From Neptunomonas antarctica (GTDB taxonomy: Bacteria > Pseudomonadota > Gammaproteobacteria > Pseudomonadales > Balneatricaceae): 64,000 nucleotides of DNA. The translations under genes were made by a program, and so were the position numbers. Each line of letters opens with the position of its first letter. The stretch's first letter is position 1. The notes under the pieces were generated by a model. That model saw only the letters and a list, made by a program, of their open reading frames with translations, had not been told where the DNA came from and did not search any database. Where the stretch lies: positions 62,001-126,000 of the forward strand of contig NZ_LJSI01000050.1 in assembly GCF_001305295.1 (NCBI RefSeq), written 5' to 3'. Positions 16,711 to 26,707 of the stretch are shown piece after piece.

Positions 16711-19242
16711 ATGTTTCAGAATTATATCGAGCAAAGTACCCTCAAGGTCAGACATACGATGGAGTTGGCAGTGGGGGAAATGGCGGCGCTCAAGCAGAAT
16801 ATGCTGACGCCTGATTTCGTGCTTCTGGCGCTGCTCTCGCAGCCTGACTCAGTAGTGATGCAAATTATCGGCTCCTTGTTTCCTAATTCTGTTGATATAG
16901 CGATTCAAATTAAAGGGGAGGTTTACCAGCACTATAAAATGGCTGCGCCAGTGCAGGCAACTCAGATATTTACCTCTAAAGAGCTCGTTGATGTTTTTCA
17001 GATAGCGTACGACGAAAGTCGCCGTCTGGGCGATACTTATATTTCCACAGGGATACTGTTCTTTGCGTTGTTTGATCCTAAGGCTGGGCATACAGCTGAG
17101 TTCCTGAGCAAGGTGGGTCTTGATCAGAAAAAAGTAATGAAGGTGTTGAACGAGATTCGCAATAATACGCCTATAACGTCAGACGATGCTGAAACCAAGG
17201 CTGATCTGTTGTCCCGTTTTACTCAGGATCTGACTCGCCAGGCGAGAGAGGGTGCTTTGGATCCTGTTATTGGTCGGGACAAGGAAATTGATCAGATTAT
17301 TCAAATACTTTCACGGCGTAAGAAAAATAACCCGGTATTAATTGGTGAAGCAGGTGTTGGTAAAACTGTCATCGTAGAAGGATTGGCGCAGCGGATGGTC
17401 AACGCGGATGTCCCTGACATGTTATTAAATAAGCGTTTGTTATCGTTGGAGATGAGTGAGCTTATCGCGGGTTCAACGATGCGTGGTGAGTTTGAGGAGC
17501 GCCTTAAATCCGTGCGTGATGCGGTTATTAAATCGGAAGGGCAGGTCATCCTGTTTATTGATGAGCTGCATACCATGGTCGGCGCGGGCGCAATGGCAGG
17601 AGGAATTGATGCGTCGAGTATGCTAAAAACCGCACTGGCTAAAGGTAGTCTGCAGGTTATAGGCGCCGATACACTGGCGGAATACCATACCTATGTTGAA
17701 GCCGATAAAGCACTGGAACGTCGTTTTCACCCCATATTGGTTCGTGAACCCAGTATTAAAGAGAGTATCGCGATATTGAAAGGGATTGCCCCTCGTTATG
17801 AAAAGCATCACATAGTGCACTACGCCGACAGTGCATTGGAGGCGGCGGCGGAGTTTTCAGCGCGCTATATTACGGATAGGAATTTACCGGATAAAGCCGT
17901 CGATTTGATTGATGAAGCCGGTGCCCATAAGCGCATCAGTCTGAATGCCCTGCCTCATGATATAAAACAGATAGAGCTGCAGCATAGTCAACTGCAGCAA
18001 AAAAAGACAGATGCTTTCAATGAGCAGAACTTTGAAAAAGTAGCCAGTCTTCAGATGGAAATCATCAAACAGCAGGAAAAGTTACAGAAACTGCATGCAC
18101 GCTGGGAAACCGAGCGTAGTACAGAGAAGGATCAGGTGGACGCGGATGACATCGCCGAAGTAGTGTCACACTGGACTGGTATACCTGTTGCAAGGATGGT
18201 TGAATCCGAAGCCAATAAATTGGCGCGTATGGAGGAACAGTTACACCATCGCATTATAGGGCAGGATGATGCTGTTCGTGCTGTTGCTAATGCTATCCGG
18301 CGAAATCGTACCGGCATTACATCGCCTTTACGGCCCATCGGAACCTTCCTTTTTTTGGGGCCAACCGGTGTTGGTAAAACCGAGTTGGCTCGTACGTTGG
18401 CAGAGTTTTTACTGGATGATGAAGCGCGTATTGTCAGGTTGGACATGTCGGAATATATGGAGCGCCATGAAGTCTCCAAAATGATAGGCGCACCTCCCGG
18501 TTATATTGGTTATGGAGAGGGGGGACAGCTTACAGAAAAAGTACGGCGTAATCCTTACACGGTAGTCTTACTGGATGAGATTGAAAAAGCACATCCTGAT
18601 GTATTTAATATTCTTTTACAAATACTTGAGGATGGGCATCTGACCGATGCACAGGGGCGCAAGGTGTCTTTTCGTAATACTATCTTGATAGGGACCTCTA
18701 ATCTGGGTACTGAGTCCTTGTCTCCCGATAAGCGTGAAATAGGATTCATTCATTCTAAAATCGTTGATTATGATGACGCAAAGCGCTTCGTGATGCAGGA
18801 GGTTAAGCGCTTCTTTAAGCCTGAATTCCTTAATCGTCTGGACGATATTATCGTGTTTCACTATCTGGAAGAAGAGGATGTGCAGAAGATCGCTAAGATA
18901 TTTGCCAAAGCATTGGTGGGACGAATGGGCGATCATAAGATTGAGCTGACTATAGAGGCTGACGTAGTTGCTAAGATAGCAGTCGATGGCTATGATCCCG
19001 CGTATGGTGCGCGTCCATTGCGGCGCGAATTCGAAAAACAGATAGAAAATCCTTTAGCTATGAAAATTGTTGAAGGATTGTGTGCAGATAACAGTCGGGT
19101 TCATATCAGGTTAGATAAAGGCGAGGTCATTTTTAACATTGATACTGTGTCGGAGACGTTTACGATGCCTGTTGTTGTACTTGAAAAGCAGACAGAGCCG
19201 GAGAGCACTTCCGGGCGAGTGCTTTCGAGTAAGTTCTTTTAG
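16711..19242 (+). CDS. clpC: ClpC-type AAA+ unfoldase (Clp protease ATPase subunit)
   Basis: 843-residue Hsp100 with two AAA+ modules. N-terminal Clp-N repeats span about 1-150; Walker A1 GEAGVGKT at about 212 and Walker [11 protein letters not shown]; Walker A2 GPTGVGKT at about 550 and [15 protein letters not shown]. Between them is a short middle domain with a UVR-like helix ([18 protein letters not shown]), as in ClpC and unlike the long ClpB coiled coil. An IGF tripeptide at 677-679 lies where ClpA/ClpC/ClpX carry the ClpP-docking loop; ClpB lacks it. So I predict an ATP-driven unfoldase feeding ClpP. ClpC symbols are usual in Firmicutes and cyanobacteria, so the symbol is by domain similarity. 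Confidence 0.85.
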   Translation: MFQNYIEQSTLKVRHTMELAVGEMAALKQNMLTPDFVLLALLSQPDSVVMQIIGSLFPNSVDIAIQIKGEVYQHYKMAAPVQATQIFTSKELVDVFQIAYDESRRLGDTYISTGILFFALFDPKAGHTAEFLSKVGLDQKKVMKVLNEIRNNTPITSDDAETKADLLSRFTQDLTRQAREGALDPVIGRDKEIDQIIQILSRRKKNNPVLIGEAGVGKTVIVEGLAQRMVNADVPDMLLNKRLLSLEMSELIAGSTMRGEFEERLKSVRDAVIKSEGQVILFIDELHTMVGAGAMAGGIDASSMLKTALAKGSLQVIGADTLAEYHTYVEADKALERRFHPILVREPSIKESIAILKGIAPRYEKHHIVHYADSALEAAAEFSARYITDRNLPDKAVDLIDEAGAHKRISLNALPHDIKQIELQHSQLQQKKTDAFNEQNFEKVASLQMEIIKQQEKLQKLHARWETERSTEKDQVDADDIAEVVSHWTGIPVARMVESEANKLARMEEQLHHRIIGQDDAVRAVANAIRRNRTGITSPLRPIGTFLFLGPTGVGKTELARTLAEFLLDDEARIVRLDMSEYMERHEVSKMIGAPPGYIGYGEGGQLTEKVRRNPYTVVLLDEIEKAHPDVFNILLQILEDGHLTDAQGRKVSFRNTILIGTSNLGTESLSPDKREIGFIHSKIVDYDDAKRFVMQEVKRFFKPEFLNRLDDIIVFHYLEEEDVQKIAKIFAKALVGRMGDHKIELTIEADVVAKIAVDGYDPAYGARPLRREFEKQIENPLAMKIVEGLCADNSRVHIRLDKGEVIFNIDTVSETFTMPVVVLEKQTEPESTSGRVLSSKFF

Positions 19243-19278
19243 CTGCCATTACTTTCTATTTATCAATAGGCTATCTTC

Positions 19279-19752
19279 TTGAAAAAAATTGCAGTGTTTG
19301 TCGATGTGCAAAATATTTATTACACCACCCGGCAAGCTTATGGCCGCCAGTTTAATTATCGTAAGGTTTGGGATCGCATCAGTGCGCAAGGTGAGATTGT
19401 GTCTGCTATCGCCTATGCTATCCATCGTGGCGATGACAAACAGCTTAAATTTCAAAATGCACTCAAACAGATGGGTTTTACGGTTAAGCTCAAACCTTTT
19501 ATTCAGCGCAGTGATGGTTCAGCAAAAGGGGACTGGGACGTTGGCATTGCCATTGATGTGATGGAGTTAGCAAGAGAGGTTGATACAGTTATATTGCTGT
19601 CGGGGGATGGTGACTTTGATATGTTGCTGGATAAAATACGTAAAGATTACGCGGTTAGTGCAGAAGTGTATGGTGTTCCGGCGCTGACGGCGAATTCTCT
19701 TATCGACTCGGCGAGTCTTTATCATCGTATTGAAGAGGATCTGCTGATGTAA
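19279..19752 (+). CDS. NYN-domain (PIN-like, LabA/DUF88) putative ribonuclease
   Basis: 157 residues beginning at a TTG codon (KKIAVFVDVQNIYY). Acidic residues of the PIN/FLAP-like NYN nuclease core are present: Asp in FVDVQN, the pair in GDWDVGIAIDVM, and the SGDGDFD block. These proteins are predicted metal-dependent RNases; the target is unknown. It lies 36 nt after clpC on the same strand and may be co-transcribed. An inverted repeat follows the stop. Confidence 0.82.
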   Translation: MKKIAVFVDVQNIYYTTRQAYGRQFNYRKVWDRISAQGEIVSAIAYAIHRGDDKQLKFQNALKQMGFTVKLKPFIQRSDGSAKGDWDVGIAIDVMELAREVDTVILLSGDGDFDMLLDKIRKDYAVSAEVYGVPALTANSLIDSASLYHRIEEDLLM

Positions 19753-19758
19753 AATGCC

Positions 19759-19788
19759 GTTAACCGGTCCTGGTACGTTCCGGTTAAC
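19759..19788. terminator. Inverted repeat between convergent NYN and DUF2185 genes
   Basis: GTTAACCGG and CCGGTTAAC (9 bp perfect, 12-nt loop). On the minus strand it is followed by GGCATTTTA, so it could end the DUF2185 transcript; on the plus strand there is no T-tract. Confidence 0.55.
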
Positions 19789-19880
19789 CCCAATTAATAG
19801 TCATCGGACATTATCACAACAAACTATTATGTATTAAGCTTAAGGTCTCTTCTTTTTCAGAGATATTTAGTTCAGGCATT

Positions 19881-20324
19881 TTATTCAGGAATGTTGAAAC
19901 GATCAACGTCGTTAGTAATGCTTACATCAGAAGTAGATGACGGTATTTTAAAGTCATAAATACGCTCCCAGCCTTGGCTTTCAGGCAAACGTTCCCAGAC
20001 AGTGCCTGCGTTGTAGGCGACTAACTCGGTCAGTGTGGCATCCATCTCGCATATTTTTTGTAATGGAACAGGAAGCATATTAGCTAGTTCATTCTCCACG
20101 TATTCAGCGGATTCATAACCGGTATACATGCGCCAGCCAGTATCGTTCAGGTGTTCAGGTACGGTTTTATACATAAAGCGAATGGGTAGATTTTCATCAA
20201 ATGTCATTTTAGAAATGAGCGCCAGAAATCCATTCTTTGTTTGGTTTGTTTCATTTTTTTTGATACCGGTGATATCAGCTTCAGGCGTTTTCATAACACA
20301 ATCCAGCGAAGTAAAAGCGATCAA
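19881..20324 (-). CDS. DUF2185 (Imm33-like) domain protein
   Basis: 147 residues in the longest frame. The central block IRFMYKTVPEHLNDTGWRMY, followed by TGYESAEYVENE and the late FERLPES-like YNAGTVWERLPESQGW, matches the DUF2185/immunity-33 domain: tyrosine, two Trp and acidic positions around DTGWR-TGYE. Function is not established; relatives occur as bacterial immunity or housekeeping proteins. The upstream frame is hydrophobic (LFLRLILLIAFTSLDC), suggesting an N-terminal anchor, but it overlaps the acnB terminator and starts only with TTG at 20324; the first ATG is at 20294. It follows acnB on the same strand. Confidence 0.6.
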   Translation of the reverse strand: MIAFTSLDCVMKTPEADITGIKKNETNQTKNGFLALISKMTFDENLPIRFMYKTVPEHLNDTGWRMYTGYESAEYVENELANMLPVPLQKICEMDATLTELVAYNAGTVWERLPESQGWERIYDFKIPSSTSDVSITNDVDRFNIPE

Positions 20325-20353
20325 TAGAATAAGGCGAAGAAAGAGAGTAAAAC

Positions 20354-20382
20354 AAAAAAGCCCGTCATGCGACGGGCTTTTT
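20354..20382 (-). terminator. Terminator after acnB
   Basis: AAAAAGCCCGTC-atgc-GACGGGCTTTTT: a perfect stem flanked by A and T tracts, usable in both directions, 15 nt past the acnB stop. Confidence 0.92.
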
Positions 20383-20396
20383 ACTATCAGCGAATA

Positions 20397-22997
20397 TTAC
20401 GCTTGAACTGTTGGAATAACAGTGGCCGCTTTAGCTGTGTAGTTTTCAATTTTATCGAAGTTCAGGTAGCGGTATACATCTTCAGCCATTGGATCCAGCT
20501 TCGCGGTGTATTCCATGTACTCTGCAACGGTTGGGATTTTACCCAGCAGTGCGGCAACAGCAGCCAGCTCAGCAGACGACAGGTAAACATTAGCACCATT
20601 ACCCAGACGGTTAGGGAAGTTACGTGTTGAAGTAGAAACAACAGTCGACTTCTCCGCTACACGTGCCTGATTACCCATACACAGTGAGCAACCCGGCATT
20701 TCCATACGAGCGCCAGCTCTGCCGAAGATGTTGTAGTAACCTTCTTCTACTAGCTGAGCAGCATCCATTTTTGTTGGCGGGGCAATCCACATACGTGTTG
20801 GCAGCGTTGTGTTAGCAGCATCTAACAACTTGCCTGCAGCACGGAAGTGGCCAATATTGGTCATGCACGAACCAAGGAACACTTCATCAATATGCGTGCC
20901 TGCAACGTCAGATAACAATTTAACGTCATCCGGGTCATTAGGGCAGGCCAGGATAGGCTCTTTAACTTCATTCAGATCGATTTCAATTACAGCAGCGTAT
21001 TCAGCATCAGCATCTGCAGATATCAATACAGGATTAGCTAACCACTCTTGCATACCCGTAATACGACGTTCGATGGTACGTACGTCACCGTATCCTTCAG
21101 AAATCATCCACTTCAACATAGTGATGTTGGAGTTCAGATATTCACGGATAGGCTCTTCGCTCAGTTTGACAGAGCAAGCCGCCGCAGAACGCTCAGCAGC
21201 AGAGTCAGACAATTCGAAAGCCTGTTCTACTTTCAGATCTGGCAGACCTTCAATTTCAAGAATGCGACCAGAGAAGATGTTTTTCTTACCGGCTTTAGCA
21301 ACAGTCAGCAGACCCTGCTTAATAGCATAGTAAGGAATAGCGTTTACCAGATCACGTAATGTAACGCCTGGCTGAAGCTTATCACCTGTAAAGCGAACCA
21401 ATACAGATTCAGGCATATCCAGAGGCATAACACCGGTAGCTGCAGCGAATGCAACCAGACCCGAACCTGCAGGGAAGGAAATGCCGATTGGGAAACGCGT
21501 ATGAGAGTCACCACCGGTACCCACAGTATCAGGCAACAGCATACGGTTCAGCCAAGAGTGGATAATACCGTCACCAGGTCGCAGCGAAACACCACCACGG
21601 TTCATAATGAAATCTGGAAGCGTATGGTGCGTCTGTACATCGACTGGCTTAGGATAAGCGGCCGTGTGGCAGAACGACTGCATAGTCAAATCAGCAGAGA
21701 AACCCAGGCATGCCAGATCTTTCAGCTCATCACGCGTCATCGGCCCAGTAGTATCCTGAGAGCCGACCGTCGTCATTTTTGGTTCACAGTATGTGCCCGG
21801 AAGAACACCGGCTACGCCGCATGCTTTACCGACCATTTTCTGTGCTTGGGTGTAGCTTTTGCCGCTATCGGCTGGCTGATCCGGTTTACGGAACAACTCA
21901 GTAGGTTCCAGACCTAAAGCAGTACGTGCTTTATCAGTCAAACCACGACCGATGATCAGAGGAATACGACCACCCGCACGAACTTCATCAAGCAGAACCT
22001 GTGTTTTCAATGCAAACTTACACAGTTCTTCGCCAGTTTCAGCGTTTTTCGCAACACCTTCGTATGGATAAACGTCAATAACGTCACCCATATTCATTTT
22101 ATCTACGTCCATTTCGATAGGTAGTGCGCCAGCATCTTCCATCGTATTGAAGAAGATAGGTGCAATTTTACTACCGAAACAGTAACCGCCAGCGCGTTTG
22201 TTAGGCACGTTCGGGATATCGTCACCGAAGAACCACAGAACAGAGTTGGTAGCCGACTTACGTGAAGAGCCTGTGCCGACAACATCACCTACGTAGGCAA
22301 CAGGGAAGCCTTTAGCTTTGATTGCTTCGATCTGTTTCAAGGGACCAACAGAACCGTCAACATCCGGATGAATACCGTCACGTTCCATTTTAAGCATAGC
22401 GTTTGCATGCAGAGGGATGTCCGGACGTGTAAATGCATCAGGTGCAGGAGACAAATCGTCAGTATTTGTTTCGCCGGTTACTTTAAAGACAGTAACGGTG
22501 ATTTTCTCAGCCAGTTCTGGCTTAGATGTGAACCATTCAGCGTTAGCCCATGATTCAAGAACCTGTTTAGCGTGGACGTTGCCCGCTTCAGCTTTTTCCT
22601 GGACATCATGGAATGCATCAAATACAAGCAATGTATGAGACAGTGCTTTAGCGGCAGTAGGCGCCAGAGCATTATCATCAAGGCAATCAATCAGTGGTTG
22701 GATGTTATAACCACCCAGCATCGTACCCAGTAGTTCAGTAGCCTTCACTTTATCAACAAGCGGTGAAGTAGCATCACCTTTAGTGATGGCGGCAAGGAAA
22801 CCCGCTTTTACATAGGCGGCTTCGTCAACGCCGGCTGGAACGCGGTTAATCAGCAGGTCCAACAGGAATGCGTCTTCGCCTGCAGGTGGGTTTTTTAGTA
22901 GTTCAACTAGGGCTGCTGTCTGGTCAGCGTCTAATGGTTTGGCTGGTACACCTTCAGCGGCGCGTTCTTCTACATGTTTACGATAAGCTTCTAGCAC
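20397..22997 (-). CDS. acnB: Aconitate hydratase B / 2-methylisocitrate dehydratase
   Basis: 866 residues from a GTG start. TCA-cycle enzyme converting citrate to isocitrate via cis-aconitate, also active on 2-methylisocitrate; an RNA-binding moonlighting role is known for the family. The N-terminal helical domain ([29 protein letters not shown]) and swivel domain ([14 protein letters not shown]) precede the catalytic core with 4Fe-4S ligands in [12 protein letters not shown] and [11 protein letters not shown]. The frame is open nine codons further, but GAGGG sits 8 nt ahead of the GTG at 22997 and the resulting length matches E. coli AcnB (865). Confidence 0.97.
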   Translation of the reverse strand: MLEAYRKHVEERAAEGVPAKPLDADQTAALVELLKNPPAGEDAFLLDLLINRVPAGVDEAAYVKAGFLAAITKGDATSPLVDKVKATELLGTMLGGYNIQPLIDCLDDNALAPTAAKALSHTLLVFDAFHDVQEKAEAGNVHAKQVLESWANAEWFTSKPELAEKITVTVFKVTGETNTDDLSPAPDAFTRPDIPLHANAMLKMERDGIHPDVDGSVGPLKQIEAIKAKGFPVAYVGDVVGTGSSRKSATNSVLWFFGDDIPNVPNKRAGGYCFGSKIAPIFFNTMEDAGALPIEMDVDKMNMGDVIDVYPYEGVAKNAETGEELCKFALKTQVLLDEVRAGGRIPLIIGRGLTDKARTALGLEPTELFRKPDQPADSGKSYTQAQKMVGKACGVAGVLPGTYCEPKMTTVGSQDTTGPMTRDELKDLACLGFSADLTMQSFCHTAAYPKPVDVQTHHTLPDFIMNRGGVSLRPGDGIIHSWLNRMLLPDTVGTGGDSHTRFPIGISFPAGSGLVAFAAATGVMPLDMPESVLVRFTGDKLQPGVTLRDLVNAIPYYAIKQGLLTVAKAGKKNIFSGRILEIEGLPDLKVEQAFELSDSAAERSAAACSVKLSEEPIREYLNSNITMLKWMISEGYGDVRTIERRITGMQEWLANPVLISADADAEYAAVIEIDLNEVKEPILACPNDPDDVKLLSDVAGTHIDEVFLGSCMTNIGHFRAAGKLLDAANTTLPTRMWIAPPTKMDAAQLVEEGYYNIFGRAGARMEMPGCSLCMGNQARVAEKSTVVSTSTRNFPNRLGNGANVYLSSAELAAVAALLGKIPTVAEYMEYTAKLDPMAEDVYRYLNFDKIENYTAKAATVIPTVQA

Positions 22998-23258
22998 AGT
23001 ATAGCCCTCATCTATTATTCCCACCGGTCTTTACTTTGTTACCGATAAGCCGGTAACACGTAAAAACTTCGTCTCATTATGAATATGCGTGAGGATTCTA
23101 GCTTATAGGGGCCTTAAAGTTAAGTTTGTAAGCGATTCAGATCGTTAGACTTTGTGCCTAAGTTGGTTCATTATCTATGCTATTAATTTGAAATATATGA
23201 AAATTGATCATTTATAGGTGTAATGATTCTGTACCGTACTATACTTATATTTTGGTAG

Positions 23259-23816
23259 ATGGAATCAGCTCAGCTGCAAAAGTGGTGGTGTTGCGATGAA
23301 CCTAAATTAATTATGCGATTGCAGAATAAAGATAAAATGAATTCTCCGATTGGGATAGCTTTATCCGATTGGGATCTTAATTCAGAGATCGAAAGCGATT
23401 TGGCTGACAATATTCAGGCGGCATTTGAATCTATGGAGCTAAAAAGCCTTATTTATAAAGGCTCGTTGCGATTACAGAACTTAGACTATGCTATTCGACA
23501 AGTAGCTAACCAGCCCCAAGAGCTAATGGCTCATGTAAAACGTTTTTATCTTGCCATGTTGTGCCGTTCAGAATCAAAAGTGCAAGGTGCTTTAATAGAT
23601 CTGATGATTGTCTTGCGTTATAAGGGAGCGCCTTTACTTATCAGGCTAATTAATGAAGCAGAAGTCATTTTAGGCTCTTCTTTATGTGATCAATTGAAAA
23701 ATATCGCTCAGAATAAATCCGCAAACGGTATTTTATTGCTGGATGTGTCGTGTTCAGTCTTGATCAATGGTCGTAGCTTGCCCGCGACTTATAAAAAAAA
23801 GGACAGTGCTAAATGA
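23259..23816 (+). CDS. Unknown protein, first gene of roadblock/PAS/PhnD-like operon
   Basis: 185 residues in the longest frame; internal ATGs at 23313 and 23337 are alternative starts and none has a strong ribosome site. I do not recognise the family. The body is soluble and helix-rich (LADNIQAAFESMELKSLIYKG, ELMAHVKRFYLAMLCRSESKVQGALIDLMIVLRYKG, LIRLINEAEVILGSSL), ending in a basic tail. No P-loop, membrane segment or signal peptide is present, so it is not the missing MglA-like GTPase. Its stop overlaps the next start by 4 bp (ATGA), tying it to the operon. Confidence 0.7.
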   Translation: MESAQLQKWWCCDEPKLIMRLQNKDKMNSPIGIALSDWDLNSEIESDLADNIQAAFESMELKSLIYKGSLRLQNLDYAIRQVANQPQELMAHVKRFYLAMLCRSESKVQGALIDLMIVLRYKGAPLLIRLINEAEVILGSSLCDQLKNIAQNKSANGILLLDVSCSVLINGRSLPATYKKKDSAK

Positions 23817-25183
23817 CTGTTAAATACGGAAAATTATCTCATGTATTGCTGGTCGGATTTGAAGGCAGTGCGTTGCATACATTGCAGTATTTTTTCGAGT
23901 CACATTTTGGCGGCAACAAGTACCGAATAGTTAATACGCTGGAACATGCTGAATGGGTGATTTTCAATGCTGACCAGCCTCAGCCCAAAAACGTGTTACA
24001 GGGATATCTTGAACGTAAGATTTGTCGCCCGGCTATTATAATTTCAATCGATAATCTCGATTGGAATAACACCGTCAGTTTATTAAAGCCATTTAGCGCA
24101 GATGATTTGGAAAAGGCTATAAAAGCTCTTTTTAATTTAGTGCGCAGCACTGAAAAAAAATCAGAAAAACAACAGTCTTTAATTGATATACCATCTATCG
24201 ACTTATTGTCACCAGAACCAGCCGCGATCAAAGTAAAATCTTCTAACGCGGCTAACCTTCCGCTCGTTGCAAAGAAACGAAAGATGGATAAAAATGCTCC
24301 GATGTCAGCTAAGCCGAAGCCTCCGGCGCTTTCACCATCAGTGGCGCCAAGCAGTATGAATCAGATTATTAGCCGAGTTGATTCTGCCGATGCTAGCGAG
24401 TCTGGAGTTCGTGTTAATGTTATTTCCAAGCTGCCGGAATACGATGTATTAAATTCAATTACGCACGCAAATGTTGAAACGCATGTTGCTTTGTTACCTG
24501 TTATTGAAAAGAAAAAGACTCATGGTCCGTCGAATCCCGATAGCTCGGCGGCATCAGGTATTGATAGTTTTAAAATCTCTACTATGGCAACGGTATTCGG
24601 GAATCTTCCTGAGCTGGATTGGACCAGGGAAGCGGATAGGCGTCGATTACAAATTCATTCAGAGGGGATGTTATTACCCTGGATCAAGAAAGCCGTTGAT
24701 GAGGGAAGAAAGCAAGACACGTCTTTTTCTATCGATGGTTTACATCTACGCTTAGAATATTTGCCTTGGACCGATTGTTTTGTCACTAATTTATCTGAAG
24801 AAGTTCTTTATACTGTGATGACAAGCCGGTTTGGCATCGGCGAACTATCAATTAAGCGGGGCGGTGTTCTTGAAGAGGACCTGCAAGATGGATTAGGTTT
24901 TGATGAGCATGTTATGACGGCTCAGGATCTGCTCTGGTTGGCTGGGTTATGGACAGCTCAGGGGCGTATTTTGCCAGGAGACGATCCAACTAGAGCGCGA
25001 CGCCTTAAGCATGCGCCTGACTGTCTTAAAAATATTGAAATCCCTGAGGTTCATGCGGTCATTGATTTGTGGCAAACTCATCTGATGAGTGCTTTTCAGG
25101 TAATTAGTGAGCTCAATATACCGCAAAGATATGTGTTTGGTCTTATGGCTGCTGCGACCACAGCCATGCAGTTTGAATATTAG
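23813..25183 (+). CDS. Unknown protein with receiver-like N-terminus
   Basis: 456 residues. The first about 120 residues alternate beta/alpha like a response-regulator receiver or pseudo-receiver (HVLLVGFEGSALHTLQYFF, EWVIFNADQP, PAIIISIDN, LLKPFSADDLEKAIKALF, with a KP-F-like end), but the phosphorylatable Asp pocket is not clear. A low-complexity Lys/Pro/Ser linker spans about 125-185. The C-terminal half (about 265-456) is a conserved-looking globular region with WIKKAVDEGR, LRLEYLPWTDCF, RFGIGELSIKRGG, and DDPTRARRLKHAPDC. Family not recognised. A signalling scaffold or output is inferred only from company. Confidence 0.72.
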   Translation: MTVKYGKLSHVLLVGFEGSALHTLQYFFESHFGGNKYRIVNTLEHAEWVIFNADQPQPKNVLQGYLERKICRPAIIISIDNLDWNNTVSLLKPFSADDLEKAIKALFNLVRSTEKKSEKQQSLIDIPSIDLLSPEPAAIKVKSSNAANLPLVAKKRKMDKNAPMSAKPKPPALSPSVAPSSMNQIISRVDSADASESGVRVNVISKLPEYDVLNSITHANVETHVALLPVIEKKKTHGPSNPDSSAASGIDSFKISTMATVFGNLPELDWTREADRRRLQIHSEGMLLPWIKKAVDEGRKQDTSFSIDGLHLRLEYLPWTDCFVTNLSEEVLYTVMTSRFGIGELSIKRGGVLEEDLQDGLGFDEHVMTAQDLLWLAGLWTAQGRILPGDDPTRARRLKHAPDCLKNIEIPEVHAVIDLWQTHLMSAFQVISELNIPQRYVFGLMAAATTAMQFEY

Positions 25184-25221
25184 TGTTTGAGCTCAACTGT
25201 GAATGAGTGAGAGATAATGTG

Positions 25222-25851
25222 ATGAGGGAAGAGATTAAGAAGCGATACCTACAGGTTACGCCAAGCGGTGCTTATTATGCTACGGTTAACTCCCAGCCTG
25301 ATGATGCGAGAGCTTTATTGCTGCAGCTAATGAGTAGCGATATTCCCATTGAGTTCTCTCTCGAGCTATTTGCAGAGTTAGCAGATTTAGAGAAAGAGTT
25401 AGCAGGTGTTTTATTTAATCGCCTGATTGCGCGTAGATTTCTCGCATTGATGCCTGAGCCGATCATTCCAAGGCAAGATAGTCTCGAAGCCACGCTGGCA
25501 GAGATTTTACTGACACTTTCTTCTACCGGAAAAGTTGTGTTGGGAGATGATCAGGGATTCTGTTTAGGGTCTTCAGGTTTTGATAGAGATCATGCGGATG
25601 CGCTTGCCGCATTAGCAGCAGATATTATTTCGTTACACCAGCGTCATCAGTTGTTACTCAATAAAGAGTTAGAGTTAATGGGTGACTCCTGGGGGTTATT
25701 GGATCCGGTAGGGAATAGCATGCTGGGGATTTGGATCATCCATATCGGATCACAACTATTTGCAGTCGTGATCCATGGTCAGCCTAATTTAAATCAACAT
25801 CAGTATGTTGAATTGATCAGCGCGCTTACGAGTCGCTATCTTGATAAGTAA
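25222..25851 (+). CDS. Roadblock/LC7-like protein with N-terminal extension
   Basis: About 209 residues from the ATG at 25222 (GAGAG 9 nt upstream; an in-frame GTG at 25207 is the alternative). The N-terminal about 90 residues are helical and acidic (FSLELFAELADLEKELAGVLFNRLIARRF). The C-terminal part has the alternating pattern of a roadblock/longin-type domain: GKVVLGDDQGFCLGSSGFD, ALAALAADIISLHQ, GNSMLGIWIIHIGSQLFAVVI. In the family such domains dimerise and regulate small Ras-like GTPases. Assignment of this domain is by pattern, less certain than for the next gene. Confidence 0.6.
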   Translation: MREEIKKRYLQVTPSGAYYATVNSQPDDARALLLQLMSSDIPIEFSLELFAELADLEKELAGVLFNRLIARRFLALMPEPIIPRQDSLEATLAEILLTLSSTGKVVLGDDQGFCLGSSGFDRDHADALAALAADIISLHQRHQLLLNKELELMGDSWGLLDPVGNSMLGIWIIHIGSQLFAVVIHGQPNLNQHQYVELISALTSRYLDK

Positions 25852-25881
25852 ACCTGATAATAAATAATGGAGTGAAGTTGT

Positions 25882-26244
25882 ATGCGTTCTGAAATGATGA
25901 GGTCTATTCTCAGTGACCTGAATGGAACGTCTGCTGAGATTGAAGCCTCTGCTGTTATCTCAACGGATGGATTGATGATAGAAGCATTGTTGCCTGCCAG
26001 TATGGACGAAGACCGAGTAGGTGCTATGAGCGCAGCGATGCTATCTTTGGGAGAAAGAACAGCACAGGAACTTGCTCGTGGTGAACTGGAGCAGGTGTTG
26101 GTCAAAGGGGTAAATGGTTACATCTTAATGACTCATGCAAATAGTGATTCTGTGTTAACGGTTGTGGCAAAACCTAATGCGCGTTTAGGCTTGATTTTTC
26201 TAGATGTGAAACGTGCGGCTGAAGCAATTGGCAAGCTGTTATAA
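25882..26244 (+). CDS. Roadblock/LC7 domain protein (MglB-like)
   Basis: 120-residue single-domain roadblock/LC7 protein: SAEIEASAVISTDGLMIEA (first strand and turn), the central helix SAAMLSLGERTAQELARGE, GYILMTHANSDSVLTVVA, and a final helix DVKRAAEAIGKLL. MglB-type proteins are GTPase-activating partners of MglA; no MglA-like GTPase is in the window. GGAG lies 9 nt before the ATG. It sits 30 nt after the longer roadblock-like gene, suggesting a heterodimer. Confidence 0.88.
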   Translation: MRSEMMRSILSDLNGTSAEIEASAVISTDGLMIEALLPASMDEDRVGAMSAAMLSLGERTAQELARGELEQVLVKGVNGYILMTHANSDSVLTVVAKPNARLGLIFLDVKRAAEAIGKLL

Positions 26245-26263
26245 TTGAGGAGCCACTCTTTCT

Positions 26264-26707
26264 ATGCTGATTACCTACCATGATAGTACTTCTCGAGAGG
26301 TAGAAATTATCGATCAGGAGGTGCCTTATCCTGATGGTAAGCTGATTGTTTCCCGTACCACCCCGTCCGGGGTTATTACTCATGCGAACCAGGCATTTAT
26401 CGACATGTCTGGTTACTCGTTACATGAATTGATAGGGATGAATCATTCAATATTACGTCACCCTGATATGCCGGCAAAGGCATTTAAGGATCTTTGGGAT
26501 ACGATCCAGTCAGGAAGGAAGTGGCATGGTTACGTTAAAAACCTTCGCAAAGACGGTGCTTATTACTGGGTAAAGGCTACGGTGATACCTAATATTCGAA
26601 ATGGAGAACTTATGGGATACACTTCGGTCAGAAGAAAACCCTCACGTAGTAAGGTCGATTCCTGCACAGAATTATACGCAACCATGCATCCCGGTAGGCA
26701 GATCTGA
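26264..26707 (+). CDS. Aer-type PAS sensor protein
   Basis: 147 residues, almost entirely one PAS domain of the Aer class: TPSGVITHANQAFIDMSGYS, LIGMNHSILRHPDMPAKAF, GRKWHGYVKNLRKDGAYYWV, then VIPNIRNGELMGYTSVRR. In Aer such PAS domains bind FAD and sense redox state or oxygen; FAD binding here is inferred from the conserved Trp/His/Asn pattern. Unlike Aer there is no membrane or methyl-accepting domain, so it must signal through a partner. GAGGAG precedes the ATG; the stop overlaps the next start by 1 nt. Confidence 0.85.
   Translation: MLITYHDSTSREVEIIDQEVPYPDGKLIVSRTTPSGVITHANQAFIDMSGYSLHELIGMNHSILRHPDMPAKAFKDLWDTIQSGRKWHGYVKNLRKDGAYYWVKATVIPNIRNGELMGYTSVRRKPSRSKVDSCTELYATMHPGRQI

Noticed and set aside
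16711-19242. ClpB disaggregase
   Set aside because: The middle domain is too short for ClpB and has a UVR-like helix, and an IGF ClpP-docking loop is present.
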